NCBI GenBank assembly: GCA_938743325.2
Contig: OW568880.1
Span: forward strand, 558,001 to 622,000
Origin: Pycnococcus provasolii
Lineage: Eukaryota > Chlorophyta > Pseudoscourfieldiophyceae > Pseudoscourfieldiales > Pycnococcaceae
DNA length: 64,000 nucleotides
Direction of reading: 5' to 3'
Shown: piece after piece, positions 18,175 to 27,613 of the stretch
Position numbering within the stretch: position 1 is the stretch's first letter
Layout: every line of letters begins with the position of its first letter
Position numbers and translations under genes: made by a program
Notes under the pieces: model-generated
Told to the model about the DNA's origin: nothing
Databases searched by the model: none
Seen by the model: the letters and a program-made list of their open reading frames with translations, nothing else

Positions 18175-19671
18175 TCACGCCGCCTTCTTCAGGTTGGTAA
18201 TCACGTCCGACGACGTCGCGGTCCAACCGACGATGGCGCCCTGCGCCACGATCATTTCCAGCGTGGCCTTCTTAAACGAAGGAAAGTAGCTTTCCGTCGC
18301 ATCCTCGACCAGCAGGCACTCGTACCCACGATCGTTCGCCTCGCGCATTGTCGACTGTACGCAAACTTCCGTCGTCACGCCAGTCACAATCAGGCTCTTC
18401 ACGCCAAGCGTCTCAAGATGACTCTGCAAGTCTGTGCCGAAGAATGCACCCTTGCCTGGCTTGTACACCAACTTCTCGCCGTCCACCGCCGACACCTCGG
18501 CGCAGAGGTTGTTCCCAGGCTCACCTCGCACGAGCACAAGCCCTCGTCCCTCTTTAATCGTCGTGCCAATTGCGGGACATCGCCGCTTCTTCGTTGGCGG
18601 GCAGTCGGCGAGGTCAGGCATATGAGCCTCGAGCGTGTGGATCACAGGAACGCCGCACTCGCGAGCTGCGCGTAGAACATTCGCGGCGGCGCCTAGTGCC
18701 TTGCGCAGTGGCTTAACGTCATTTCCAAGGCTGGCGCCAAATCCGCCGTCATCAACAAAGTCGCTCTGCCAATCCACCATGAGCAACGCCACCTCATTAG
18801 ATTTCCACGTGAATGGGAACGGCTTCGCGCTCGCGATCGTCGCTCCCGCCGCACCCGGCGCTCGCGCAGGCTTCTCCGGGCGTGGTAACGAGTCGAGAAT
18901 CTTTACGACGTCGTCGACTGCCGCCACGGCGCCGAAAACGCCATTTTGCATCGTGACCATGTCAACCGCCGCCTCGTGGTTGGAGAACTTCGTCGCGCCG
19001 CATCCGTCGGTGAGCAGCAGGCACTCGTACCCGCGGTCGTTCGCCTCGCGCATCGTCGTGTGCACGCACACGTCCGTGGTGATACCACCAAGAATCAGCC
19101 TCTTGATGCCGCACGTGCGCAGCACGAGGTCGAGGTCTGTCGCGCAGAACGAACCCTTTCCAGGCTTGTCAATGATGTCCTCGTGAGGCAGCGGCTTGAG
19201 GTCCGGTATGATGTCCCATCCCGGCTCGCCGCGCACGAGTATGCGTCCACACGGGCCTGGGCTACCGATTCCCGCGCCAATCTGGTCGCTTCTCCACTTT
19301 TTGTTTGCGGGAAGGTCCGCCAGGCTCGGCCTGTGTCCTTCTCGCGTGTGTATGACGCGCACGCCCGCCTGTCGCGCCGCGGCGAGCACACGCTTGAGCG
19401 GTTCGATGGGCGCTCGCGTGAGTGAGACGTCGTATCCCATTTGGTGGACGTACCCTCCGAGTCCGCAGAAGTCGACTTGCATGTCAATCAAGATGAGCGC
19501 CGTTGAGGAGGCGTCCAATCCTAAGGGGGAAGAGCACGGCCAAGCGTATGGACGACTTCCATGGACGACAACGCATGGCGCTGACATGAGGCCAACCTTA
19601 TTTGAGGATGATGATTCATTCGGGGTTAACCAGTTCCCATGATCCTCCATCCGGTGATTGGCAAGTGGCAA
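18175..19671 (-). CDS. Tandem-domain isochorismatase family protein, biuret-hydrolase-like
   Basis: Two complete cysteine-hydrolase domains are fused in one chain of up to 498 residues. Domain 1 (about 50-270) has Asp in LILIDMQVDF, Lys in IDKPGKGSF and Cys in GGITTDVCVHTTMREANDRG. Domain 2 (about 300-495) has Asp in LLMVDWQSDF, Lys in YKPGKGAFFGTDL and Cys in GVTTEVCVQSTMREANDRG, then SYFPSF and AQGAIVGWTA. The PGKG, T-[DE]-VC and REANDRGY signatures are those of bacterial biuret and ureidoacrylate hydrolases. Both triads look intact. Alternative starts at 19650 and 19590 are likely, because the first 27 residues look non-conserved. It diverges from an MFS carrier within about 140-220 bp, so a shared promoter is probable. 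Likely role: releasing ammonia from a ureido or biuret-type intermediate. Confidence 0.85.
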   Translation of the reverse strand: MPLANHRMEDHGNWLTPNESSSSNKVGLMSAPCVVVHGSRPYAWPCSSPLGLDASSTALILIDMQVDFCGLGGYVHQMGYDVSLTRAPIEPLKRVLAAARQAGVRVIHTREGHRPSLADLPANKKWRSDQIGAGIGSPGPCGRILVRGEPGWDIIPDLKPLPHEDIIDKPGKGSFCATDLDLVLRTCGIKRLILGGITTDVCVHTTMREANDRGYECLLLTDGCGATKFSNHEAAVDMVTMQNGVFGAVAAVDDVVKILDSLPRPEKPARAPGAAGATIASAKPFPFTWKSNEVALLMVDWQSDFVDDGGFGASLGNDVKPLRKALGAAANVLRAARECGVPVIHTLEAHMPDLADCPPTKKRRCPAIGTTIKEGRGLVLVRGEPGNNLCAEVSAVDGEKLVYKPGKGAFFGTDLQSHLETLGVKSLIVTGVTTEVCVQSTMREANDRGYECLLVEDATESYFPSFKKATLEMIVAQGAIVGWTATSSDVITNLKKAA

Positions 19672-19680
19672 GTTGCGAAT

Positions 19681-19703
19681 CTTTGCATTTGCATTTGCAT
19701 TTG
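19681..19703. repeat. TTTGCA hexanucleotide repeat
   Basis: Three to four TTTGCA units lie in the short divergent promoter between the tandem-domain hydrolase and the MFS carrier. Confidence 0.75.
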
Positions 19704-19809
19704 CGGCCGCAAACTTGTTGCCGGCCGCATTTCATTTCAACACTTTATCCCATTGATTTATTTTGGAAATTAGTCATCTTCATCTTACTCGTCGCGCTGG
19801 TGTTGTGTT

Positions 19810-21267
19810 TTGTGTTTATCTATGTCATGTTGCCTGCATTTTTTTTCTGCTAACTCTGCTCTTAGGCTTAATCTGCTCTTAATATACGCGCTACTGTGTG
19901 TCGTCTTCGTGTCAGGAACCGTATACGGCTGGCCCGCGCTCAGAGCCGCTTTGTTAGCAGAAGGCGTGCTCGCCGCGAAATGTCAAAGGCAAGACAGGGG
20001 TGTCAACGAACACATGGCTGGTAAGAGGTGTCGCGAGCAGGATATCGCGCTCGGTGCGGTGTTCGCCGCAGGATCGTGGACCGTGCAAGGGGGACGCTTC
20101 TTCTTCGGGATCATGCGAGACGCTTGCGGTACCAGAACGACTGTCGCGGTATCAGGGATGCTCGCCGCCGTCGGGGCGGTCGTGCTTGCCACCGCAGCGG
20201 AAAACGACTTGGCCAGCTTCGCGGTCGCATTCGCGCTCGTGGGACTCGGCTCGGGTTCGCAGCTCGCACTGCAGCCTGTCGCGGCGCTTTTCCCGCGCAA
20301 AAGGTCAACAGTGACGGGATTTCTGTCAGCCGCGTTCCAGGTGAGCGGCGGCGTCTTCACCGTCATAACGTGGCCTGCTAGCGGCTACGAAAGCTCGAAC
20401 ACGAGACTCATCTCATTTACTACGTACAGCGCCGCCGTCGTCGTGTTCGTTGCCATCGGGTGGGTCGTGTTGCCTCGTGGCCCGAGCTACGCAGAACTCC
20501 TGCCGAGCTCTAAGCAAGAGCCGCCTCTGCCGGCGAAGGGCGTCGACGACAACAATACGGCGACGGATGATCCACCCGCCGTCGCCGTGGTGGAAGCAGC
20601 TGCACCCCTGTATCCGCTTGAGCACCTTGGACTGCGCGAACAGCTACTCAGTGTCGAATATTTGCTGCTATCAGGCTGGTTCGCGCTCGTGTTCACGTGC
20701 TGCCAATATCACGTCATCTCCATAGGAGATCAGCTTGAGGAGATGCGCGTGAGCGACGCCAATCGCCTCAGCAGGCTCTACACGGTTGTTTATGCGTGCG
20801 TGTTCCCGCTCGCGCCCATGGCGGGGCGTCTCGCGGACAGCGTGGGGTACGGCCCTGTCACAGTCGGTCTCACGACTAGCGTTGCCGTCGCATTCGCCTT
20901 CCTGCACAGCTCCTCCGACGTTGTGCAGCTCGTCGGCTTTGTTCTCATGTCAGGCGGTCGGCTGATGCTCTTCGCCATTTATTTTGCTCACATGAACAGC
21001 ATATTCGGCTTCCGTTTCTACGGCGCGCTCGCCGGGGGAGGTCTGCTTGCCAGCTCGCTGGTCGCGCTCGTGCAGTACCCACTTTTGTCGTGGGGTTTAA
21101 CATCAGGTTTCGCGGGACCGAACGCGCTTGGCGCAGGCGTATCAGCGGTTTCCGCGCTGTACGGCGTGTCCGTGTGCGTTCGCGAGAGCAAGAAGCGCAA
21201 GTTCTCTTACGAAGTTTCGATAAAGAGCGAGCGTGATCCTCCCCAGGGGAGCATGACTGCATCATGA
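19810..21267 (+). CDS. MFS transporter, SLC43/FMP42-like (copy 1)
   Basis: A polytopic protein of about 485 residues with roughly 12 membrane helices in two halves, joined by a hydrophilic loop (about 235-270). SLC43-like signatures include VSGTVYGWPALRAALL near the start, a Cys-containing first extracellular loop, and AAGSWTVQGGRFFFGIMRD, the MFS loop 2-3 region. Animal SLC43 members carry amino acids or adenine, so a nucleobase role is conceivable but unproven. The N-terminus is uncertain: a pyrimidine run with CTCTTAG at about 19850-19866 could be a 3' splice site of an upstream exon. A related carrier lies at 34.6-36.1 kb in the same block, suggesting an old duplication. Confidence 0.78.
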   Translation: MCLSMSCCLHFFSANSALRLNLLLIYALLCVVFVSGTVYGWPALRAALLAEGVLAAKCQRQDRGVNEHMAGKRCREQDIALGAVFAAGSWTVQGGRFFFGIMRDACGTRTTVAVSGMLAAVGAVVLATAAENDLASFAVAFALVGLGSGSQLALQPVAALFPRKRSTVTGFLSAAFQVSGGVFTVITWPASGYESSNTRLISFTTYSAAVVVFVAIGWVVLPRGPSYAELLPSSKQEPPLPAKGVDDNNTATDDPPAVAVVEAAAPLYPLEHLGLREQLLSVEYLLLSGWFALVFTCCQYHVISIGDQLEEMRVSDANRLSRLYTVVYACVFPLAPMAGRLADSVGYGPVTVGLTTSVAVAFAFLHSSSDVVQLVGFVLMSGGRLMLFAIYFAHMNSIFGFRFYGALAGGGLLASSLVALVQYPLLSWGLTSGFAGPNALGAGVSAVSALYGVSVCVRESKKRKFSYEVSIKSERDPPQGSMTAS

Positions 21268-21621
21268 CTGTATCGTATCGTATCGTATCGTAATAATACT
21301 AAGGTAAAAACCTTTTCCCGGACGACTACCGTAATGTCACGACGGAATCGATTCTCGTGAAGTGCCTGTTTAACGAAAGTCAACAAGTCAAGTCAACCAA
21401 CTTCTGAGTAGGTGAATCAACCAGCCAGGAGGTCACCAGGAGGCTCTCCGAACTCAATCATCAAGTTCTCCCACTAATCCCCAACCCCGAATTCAATCAA
21501 ATCCAATGTTGAAAATCTCCGTCTTGAGGAGGAATTGATCAAACTACCGGGTAGATGAAACTTCGCGCGTCGCCCTCATTCTTCGTTCTTCATTCTTCAT
21601 TCTTCATTCTGCGTTCTTAAT
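21268..21621. other. Intergenic, short TATCG repeat
   Basis: The region between two plus-strand cluster genes contains a TATCG pentanucleotide run (about 21268-21290) and an ATTCTTCATTCTTC run just upstream of the next ATG. Nothing else was recognised. Confidence 0.5.
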
Positions 21622-23265
21622 ATGGCGGCCACCTCGGAGAAGGACTCGGACTCATCCTCAGCGGCGGCCAACTTGGCCGTCGCCGCAATCCTTGAATTGG
21701 AAGACCAACGTAGGTCTGCGTTAGAGGGCCTGTTAACGACACTCGCGCAAGGTGGCGACAACAACGGCGTCCTGTTGTCGAACGTGCGTGTGCCCCTGTC
21801 CATTGTCAAGGGGGAAAAGGATGTGCACGCCGACGAGGAGGGACTCGTGCAGCTTGACGTCCAGCTGAGAAACGGAAAGATCGCGCAAATGGGTGCACAC
21901 GGCACCATCGAGGCGGATGCAGAGGTATCCCTCGGCGATGCGGAGGATGGAAACACCGTGGAGGTGGATGTGCCCAATGTTCTGGAGGCGGGCGGTGCGA
22001 TCCTGCTCCCTTGCTTCGTCGACGCGCACACGCACATCGTCAAGACGCAGACGACGACGCGGTGCCGCAATCCCACGGGCTCTATCAACGACGCGCTTGC
22101 GTGTGAGGTGGACGACAGGCCGAGGTGGAACGTCCACGACGACGCGCGAAGACGAATGGACTTTGCCATGAGGTGCGCTTACCACTACGGCACCGCCGCT
22201 ATGCGCACGCACCTCGACGGCACGGACGCCGCGAGCTGCCCAGCAGAACTTGTTAGTGCCGTGTACTCGCATTACGACGAACTGCGCGAGAAGTGGATGC
22301 CCAAGGGACTGGAGCTCCAGGGAGTTGCCAACTCGTACCTCTTCTGCTACCTTGACGCAGACTTCGCCAAGAAGCACGCTGCCGAGGCGGCGCGGCATGG
22401 CGGCGTTGCTCTCGGCGCGTACTGCGGCAATATCGCCGGCCGTGCCGTGGAGGAGACGAAGGCAGCGTTCGACGCTCTGCTTCGCCTGGCAAGCGAGCAC
22501 AGCCTCGACGTTGACATTCACATCGACGAGACAAATGATAAGGAGTGCTGCGCTCTCATTCCCTTCTGCGATTCGCTCAGTGATGCTCGCGGCGCCGGCT
22601 ACACTGGCACCGTCGTGCTTGGCCACGCATGCTCGTTGGCTCTCCAGAGTACCGACGTGGTGGCTAAGGTGGCGTCGAAGCTTGCACAGCTGCAGCCTTG
22701 CTTCGTCGTGGCCAATCCTGTGACGAATCTCGGCTTGCAGGATCGAAGAGGGACGGCGCCGCCGATCGGCAGTCTGGTGGAGTCGGACGTCGACCATACG
22801 CCGCGTTGGCGCGGCGTGGCACCCATGCAGGAACTTCTTGCCGCGGGCGTTCCCGTCGCTGCCGCGAGCGACAATGTTCGCGATTGGTGGGGTGCATTTG
22901 GCACGGACTACGACGGACTTGCGGTGTACGCGAGTGCGCTCGCAATTGGCCACCTGGACACGGTGCCAAACGAGGGCGCGTGGGCGGGACTCGTCACGTC
23001 AACGGCGGCGGCGGCGATGCGAGCCAAGCACACTGCGGTGTTAAAGGTTGGCATGTCCGCCAACTTGGTATTTTTTCCAAATGCAAGGCGCATGTCCGAG
23101 CTGCTCTGCCGACCTGGTGGTGGAGGCCGCGTTGTGCTTCGCGAGGGCGTGCCTTCGTGCGCACCACTTCCAAGCTTCGACGAGCTCGACGACCTCGTGA
23201 ATGAGAGAACGGAGAGGACGACGCCTGGCGGAACGGTGCAGCGCGGCGCGGCGCCCATGAAGTAG
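21622..23265 (+). CDS. Amidohydrolase, cytosine-deaminase (CodA)-like
   Basis: A 547-residue metal-dependent amidohydrolase. CodA-branch motifs appear in order: CFVDAHTHIVKT (metal His-x-His), MRTHLDG, DIHIDETND (His and catalytic Glu), VLGHACSLA (His) and AAASDNVRDWWGAFG (metal Asp). Bacterial relatives deaminate cytosine, isoguanine or creatinine, or act on similar ring amidines. The first about 60 residues are extra and low-complexity, and the protein is about 120 residues longer than typical CodA. It sits between an SLC43-like carrier and the unknown downstream gene on the same strand, with XDH, creatininase-type and ureide-hydrolase genes nearby. Fold and metal site are secure; the ring substrate is not. 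Confidence 0.85.
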   Translation: MAATSEKDSDSSSAAANLAVAAILELEDQRRSALEGLLTTLAQGGDNNGVLLSNVRVPLSIVKGEKDVHADEEGLVQLDVQLRNGKIAQMGAHGTIEADAEVSLGDAEDGNTVEVDVPNVLEAGGAILLPCFVDAHTHIVKTQTTTRCRNPTGSINDALACEVDDRPRWNVHDDARRRMDFAMRCAYHYGTAAMRTHLDGTDAASCPAELVSAVYSHYDELREKWMPKGLELQGVANSYLFCYLDADFAKKHAAEAARHGGVALGAYCGNIAGRAVEETKAAFDALLRLASEHSLDVDIHIDETNDKECCALIPFCDSLSDARGAGYTGTVVLGHACSLALQSTDVVAKVASKLAQLQPCFVVANPVTNLGLQDRRGTAPPIGSLVESDVDHTPRWRGVAPMQELLAAGVPVAAASDNVRDWWGAFGTDYDGLAVYASALAIGHLDTVPNEGAWAGLVTSTAAAAMRAKHTAVLKVGMSANLVFFPNARRMSELLCRPGGGGRVVLREGVPSCAPLPSFDELDDLVNERTERTTPGGTVQRGAAPMK

Positions 23266-23404
23266 CGGAGAAGTAAGAACATGACGGTAAAAATGAAAAA
23301 TCACATGAACAAGGGGAATGGTTCTCCCGACCTGCTTTTTCCCCTCCGACCCGAGCTCCAACTGGTTTCGACTGATTTGCATTGGTGGTTGGTGCGCAGT
23401 GTGC

Positions 23405-24244
23405 ATGCATCTTCTGCACAGCGCCATAAGCGCCGCAGCGGCCGCCGCGTTGGCGTCAGCGGCGTCACTGCGGTGGGCTGCTCGACGCCAAGGCGTGCTC
23501 AGCAGTCGCCGCGTGCTTCTCGCAGTTTCAGGCACATTGCAGGACGGCTACGTGCTGAGGCGCAACTTGGACGCCGATGGTGCACCGGCACGCTTCGTCG
23601 GATGGGCACTTGTTCGCGGCGTGCGCCTCTACATCGACACGAAGGCACAGGCACAGTGCCGCGAGCACGTCCCCGTGACAGCTAGCGGGCGGCGGCAAAA
23701 CGTTAATCCAGCCGCTGTGTGCACGGGCGACGCGCGCGACGCGAATGTGTACGCCGTTTACGCCGTCAGCGAGGCGGCTGCACTACGCGCTCTCATTGGC
23801 GAGCCGCGGTGCCTTGGAATGACACCTGACACCGCGCTCGTCGACTTGCAGGCGGAGGAGACGAGCGCCAACCTTAGGAGCTTTCTCGCTCGTTCCGGCA
23901 GTGCTGAGGCGAAGCGCGCGGCTGTGCTGACAGTTGTAGCTCACACCGTTCCTCCTGGAGCGACTCCCGCGGCACCGCTTTACGTGAAAGACGACGGCAC
24001 GCGCGTAACCAGCTTTGCCGGTTGCCTGCGCGCCTTCGCGGGTGCTAAGGACGATGCTGACGACAGTTTCGACGACATGCTCGAGTCGGCGACGCGTCAG
24101 GCGCAGAGCGTCGCGAATGGCAGTGGCGGTGACGTGTACGGCACGACGAAGGACGAGCCTCGGGTGAATTTCGTCGACGAGTTCACCTTGGCGTCGCTGT
24201 TGCGAGAGGCGCCAGGCGCGACAGGCCCGCCGTGGGGCAAGTGA
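23405..24244 (+). CDS. Unknown cluster protein, possibly gamma-glutamylcyclotransferase-like fold
   Basis: About 279 residues if started at 23405 (MHLLHSAISAA). An upstream in-frame ATG at 23318 adds 29 residues. The N-terminal 40 residues are Ala-rich and could be a targeting or membrane segment. The segment VSGTLQDGYVLRRNL, then FVGWALVRGVRLYI, then VYAVYAVSEAAALRAL resembles the GTL motif and sheet order of GGCT/AIG2-like proteins, a fold also found at the C-terminus of allophanate hydrolase. This match is weak and by eye only. The rest is Ala/Asp-rich. It lies 139 bp after the CodA-like gene on the same strand and 72 bp before the convergent dioxygenase. Function unknown. Confidence 0.5.
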   Translation: MHLLHSAISAAAAAALASAASLRWAARRQGVLSSRRVLLAVSGTLQDGYVLRRNLDADGAPARFVGWALVRGVRLYIDTKAQAQCREHVPVTASGRRQNVNPAAVCTGDARDANVYAVYAVSEAAALRALIGEPRCLGMTPDTALVDLQAEETSANLRSFLARSGSAEAKRAAVLTVVAHTVPPGATPAAPLYVKDDGTRVTSFAGCLRAFAGAKDDADDSFDDMLESATRQAQSVANGSGGDVYGTTKDEPRVNFVDEFTLASLLREAPGATGPPWGK

Positions 24245-24316
24245 GGGCGGGGCGCGCCCAAACAACATGATGTTCGTAATTGTATTCATTATCAATTTTC
24301 AATGTGGTTTATTGGT

Positions 24317-25354
24317 TCACGACTTGCTCGCGTCAAAGTTTGACTTGATGCGTCCAAGAATGTATTCGCCGGCGGTGATGGCGTCGTGCTGCGAACACTC
24401 GATGAGCGCCTTCTTGTCCGCTTGCATGAAGAAGGCGACGCTCCTCCGGCCCTTGTGCGCCTCCTCCGGCTTCGGCATGCGCACACGGTGCAGATTACTA
24501 TACAGCCGGCCGTCACTCCACCGGCCAAGCATGTCGCCGACATTAACGGCAATGCCGCCGTCTACATTGTCGACGGCGACCCAGGCAGTGTCCGCGGCGG
24601 CGCGCACGTTCGGCGCGCATTCCAAGCCACTTTCGCCAGCGCGCTGGTACAGCAGCGTGAGGTTGCACCAGTCGGTGTGCGGCCCAGCCCTCCAGTGTCC
24701 ATCCTCCGCGAGCTTAGCCAGTTTATCCTTCCCACCTTCAATTGGCGGATAGTGCAGCATTCGCAGTGTGCATTGACCGTCGTCCGCCCACAGCGTGTGC
24801 GCGTTTGCGAGAGTGCCTGGCTTGAGTTGCGGCGCTGCCCGCGGCTCGAGCATGTTGAGCAACCTTGAGCAGAGCGCGTGACTATGTTCGAGCAGCGCTT
24901 CCACGGCTGGCTTGAGGTTGGCCGGCGCGTTTGGCCATCTTCCGTCCATGCACCCTTGCCTTGCGGTGACTTGAAGGCTCTCTTTCTGGTCAGGCAAGCC
25001 TGTGGATGGCCTGACTTGTTTCATGAATTCGTATCCTGCGTTGTTTGGTGCGGAGAACGGGCTTTGCGCTTCCTTCTGTTCGAGGGTATGATTGAGAAAG
25101 AAGTCGTCAGACGTGTTGAAAGCGTCGTCTATGCACTTCTGTGGCACTCCGTGGTTTGTGACGACGAAGAATCCCAAGGTGGAGGCTGCTTGCCACAGCA
25201 GGTCCGCGGCTTGCAAGGATTGCAAGTCGATGACGGGAACGCAAACATCTTCCGGGTTAGACGACGCCGCCGATGCCGCCGACGCCAAGCCGAAGTTGCT
25301 TCCCGAACCACTCCTCAACGACGCTTCGAGCGCAACCTCGGAGAGCACAGCCAT
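24317..25354 (-). CDS. IPNS-type Fe(II)/2-oxoglutarate dioxygenase
   Basis: A 345-residue member of the isopenicillin-N-synthase/DIOX superfamily. It has the DIOX_N region (VPVIDLQSLQ, GFFVVTNHGVP), TLRMLHYPP, the Fe ligands His and Asp in GPHTDWCNLTLL, the distal His in YSNLHRV and the 2OG-binding Arg-x-Ser in RRSVAFF. All expected catalytic residues are present and length is normal. Thymine-7-hydroxylase of fungi belongs to this superfamily, so a nucleobase-oxidising role fits the neighbourhood, but many unrelated substrates are known. It converges with the unknown gene 72 bp away. Its upstream side faces the 25.4-27.9 kb repeat island and then XDH. Confidence 0.85.
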   Translation of the reverse strand: MAVLSEVALEASLRSGSGSNFGLASAASAASSNPEDVCVPVIDLQSLQAADLLWQAASTLGFFVVTNHGVPQKCIDDAFNTSDDFFLNHTLEQKEAQSPFSAPNNAGYEFMKQVRPSTGLPDQKESLQVTARQGCMDGRWPNAPANLKPAVEALLEHSHALCSRLLNMLEPRAAPQLKPGTLANAHTLWADDGQCTLRMLHYPPIEGGKDKLAKLAEDGHWRAGPHTDWCNLTLLYQRAGESGLECAPNVRAAADTAWVAVDNVDGGIAVNVGDMLGRWSDGRLYSNLHRVRMPKPEEAHKGRRSVAFFMQADKKALIECSQHDAITAGEYILGRIKSNFDASKS

Positions 25355-25773
25355 GGCCTTAAATGGTGAGTCGAGAATAGCTATGGACAGGTGTGTGGTA
25401 TGGTAAAGTTAAAGTTTACCATCCATGACCATGGGGCCCATTAGGGTTTCCAAGGTGCAATCAGGTTAGGGTTACCGGGTACAGGGAGGGGTGAGGCTAG
25501 GCTATTCGGTAGACCCTCTAGGGTCTATGGTTACCGGGACGAAAATCGCTGGTCGGGCCTACAGGTCGGCCGACCAAATAAGTCGGAGGGACCCTAGGCG
25601 CCACAGGTCGGGGGCCAGATGGTATGAAGAACTTGTTTAATTATGGATCCCAAAGTTGACACCTGGCCATCTATTCGGTAGACCCTTTCGGGTTTACCTG
25701 TTCCGGGAACCTAATCGCTGGTCGGCGGCTACATCCTGGCAGGTAGTTCCTAGGACATGTGGTAGACCTTTTA

Positions 25774-26389
25774 TTCCCGACCACCTTGAGAAGGTGGACA
25801 GCGACAGCGACGGCATCCCAGATAGCGAGGACGACGACAGACGATAACGACGGCATCCCGGACAGTCAGGACACGACGGCGACGGCATCTCGGACAGCCA
25901 GACAACGACGACGACGGCGACGGAACCCGACCACCTCGAGAAGGTGGACAGCGACGGCGACGGCATCCCAGATAGCGAGGATGAAGACGACGATAACGAC
26001 GGCATCCCGGCGGACAGTCAGGACAACTGAACGACGACGACGGCGACGGCATTCCCGTTCACCTCGAGAAGGTGCACAGCGACGGCGACGGCATACCCGA
26101 CCACCATCTTGAGAAGGTGGACAGCGACGGCGACGGCATTACAGATGATAGCGAGGATGAAGACGACGATAACGACGGCATCCCGGACAGCCAGACAACG
26201 ACGACGACGGCGACGGCATCCCGACCACCTCGAGAAGGTGGACAGCGACGGCGACGGCATCCCAGATAGCGAGGATGAAGACGACGATAACGACGGCATC
26301 CCGGCGGACAGTCAGGACAACTGAACGACGACGACGGCGACGGCATTCCCGTTCACCTCGAGAAGGTGCACAGCGACGGCGACGGCATA
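25774..26389 (+). pseudogene. Decayed thrombospondin-type-3-like repeat array
   Basis: Successive segments encode D-x-D-x-D-G-I-x-D calcium-loop units such as DSDGDGIPDSED and DDDNDGIPDSQ, together with a recurrent HLEKV. The reading frame changes repeatedly and a stop occurs in each long unit, so no single continuous protein is encoded. A unit of about 150 bp starting at 25943 recurs almost identically at 26237, 294 bp later. This looks like a host calcium-binding repeat gene fragment that has become a minisatellite. Confidence 0.6.
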
Positions 26390-26860
26390 CGCGCGATCTG
26401 ACGAACGCGCACGATGCGTCATGCTCGCGCGCGCACGCTACTCAGGAGACGCTCACGTGATACCTTGAATCCACGAAGACACGTAAGGTCGTGTACACGC
26501 GCGCGATCTGACGAACGCGCACGATGCGTCATGCTCGCGCGCGCACGCTACTCAGGAGACGCTCACGTGATACCTTGAATCCACGAAGACACGTAAGGTC
26601 GTGTACACGCGCGCGATCTGACGAACGCGCACGATGCGTCATGCTCGCGCGCGCACGCTACTCAGGAGACGCTCACGTGATACCTTGAATCCACGAAGAC
26701 ACGTAAGGTCGTGTACTACATACGCGCGATCTGACGAACGCGCACGATGCGTCATGCTCGCGCGCGCACGCTACTCAGGAGATACCTTGAATCCACGAAG
26801 ACACGTAAGGTCGTGTACACGCGCGCGATCTGACGAACGCGCACATGACGCCATTTAGGC
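26389..26860. repeat. 110-bp satellite, four to five copies
   Basis: The landmark GCGCGATCTG occurs at 26391, 26501, 26611, 26724 and 26823. Spacings are 110, 110, 113 and 99 bp. The first three units look identical, the fourth has a small insertion before it and an internal deletion, and the fifth is partial. The array begins exactly where the TSP3-like array stops. Confidence 0.9.
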
Positions 26861-27561
26861 GTACGGGCATATGATTGCTCACTAACAATTCTCGCATCGT
26901 GTCTCTGACGCTCGGATGGGACCGTGGATACGGAGCACAACTACGGCTTCAACTTCTTTCACTTCTTGTTACTTCTTTCTTTCAACGTGTTAACCAAACC
27001 AACTGAAAACCTTTTCACACGCGTGTTCGCAACGCACGACGCCGTCAACGCGAACGTCGTTCCCGCGCGGAGCAACAACAACAAACCGTTGAAGCCAGCC
27101 TAGAGCACATCCTCCGAGATGGCGAGGCGACGCGCAGCCGTGGCGGCGTAGCGTGCCGCCCACTCACTCGGCGTGCCGAATTGCTTCGCGCGAAGCGCGT
27201 CGTCTGTGAACAACAGCAACAACACGACGTAAACGGCGTTCGCTCTGAGGTCAATTAAATTACCATATCCTCTCTTTCGGGTTTTGTATCCCCGCAACAC
27301 GATCAAACGGTGCCGTGCGGTGCGTTAGAAAACGCATGGAGGATGACGCTGTGCGCTTCGTCGCCGCGACGTCATCACAAGACTCCCGGTCCATTTTTTC
27401 AAAACGCTCGTAACACACTTCATTTGTGTGCATCGAGGGTGTTAGTACAGCGAAGTAGACACCCGTGCGCGTGTCCCCTAGAAGCAGGCGAAGCCCTATC
27501 CACCCACAACGTCCACAATTATCACAAAGCGTGGGGGAGTTAAAATAATAAGAACCAACTG

Positions 27562-27613
27562 CCTAACCCTAACCCTAACCCTAATCCTAATCCTAACCCT
27601 AACCCTAACCCTA
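27562..27613 (-). repeat. Interstitial telomere-like array, CCCTAA with CCTAAT variants
   Basis: About eight units, two with a T for C, lie roughly 360 bp upstream of the XDH start. Confidence 0.9.

Noticed and set aside
21733-22953. 406-codon minus-strand frame opposite the CodA-like gene
   Set aside because: It is a shadow of the opposite strand; the plus-strand protein has all amidohydrolase motifs.
25656-26324. TSP3-like calcium-binding protein as a functional gene
   Set aside because: The D-x-D-x-D-G units fall in changing frames with stops, so the array is treated as a decayed fragment or minisatellite.
26389-26860. CRISPR-like array
   Set aside because: The 110-bp units are repeated throughout with no short repeat plus unique spacer pattern, so it is a satellite.
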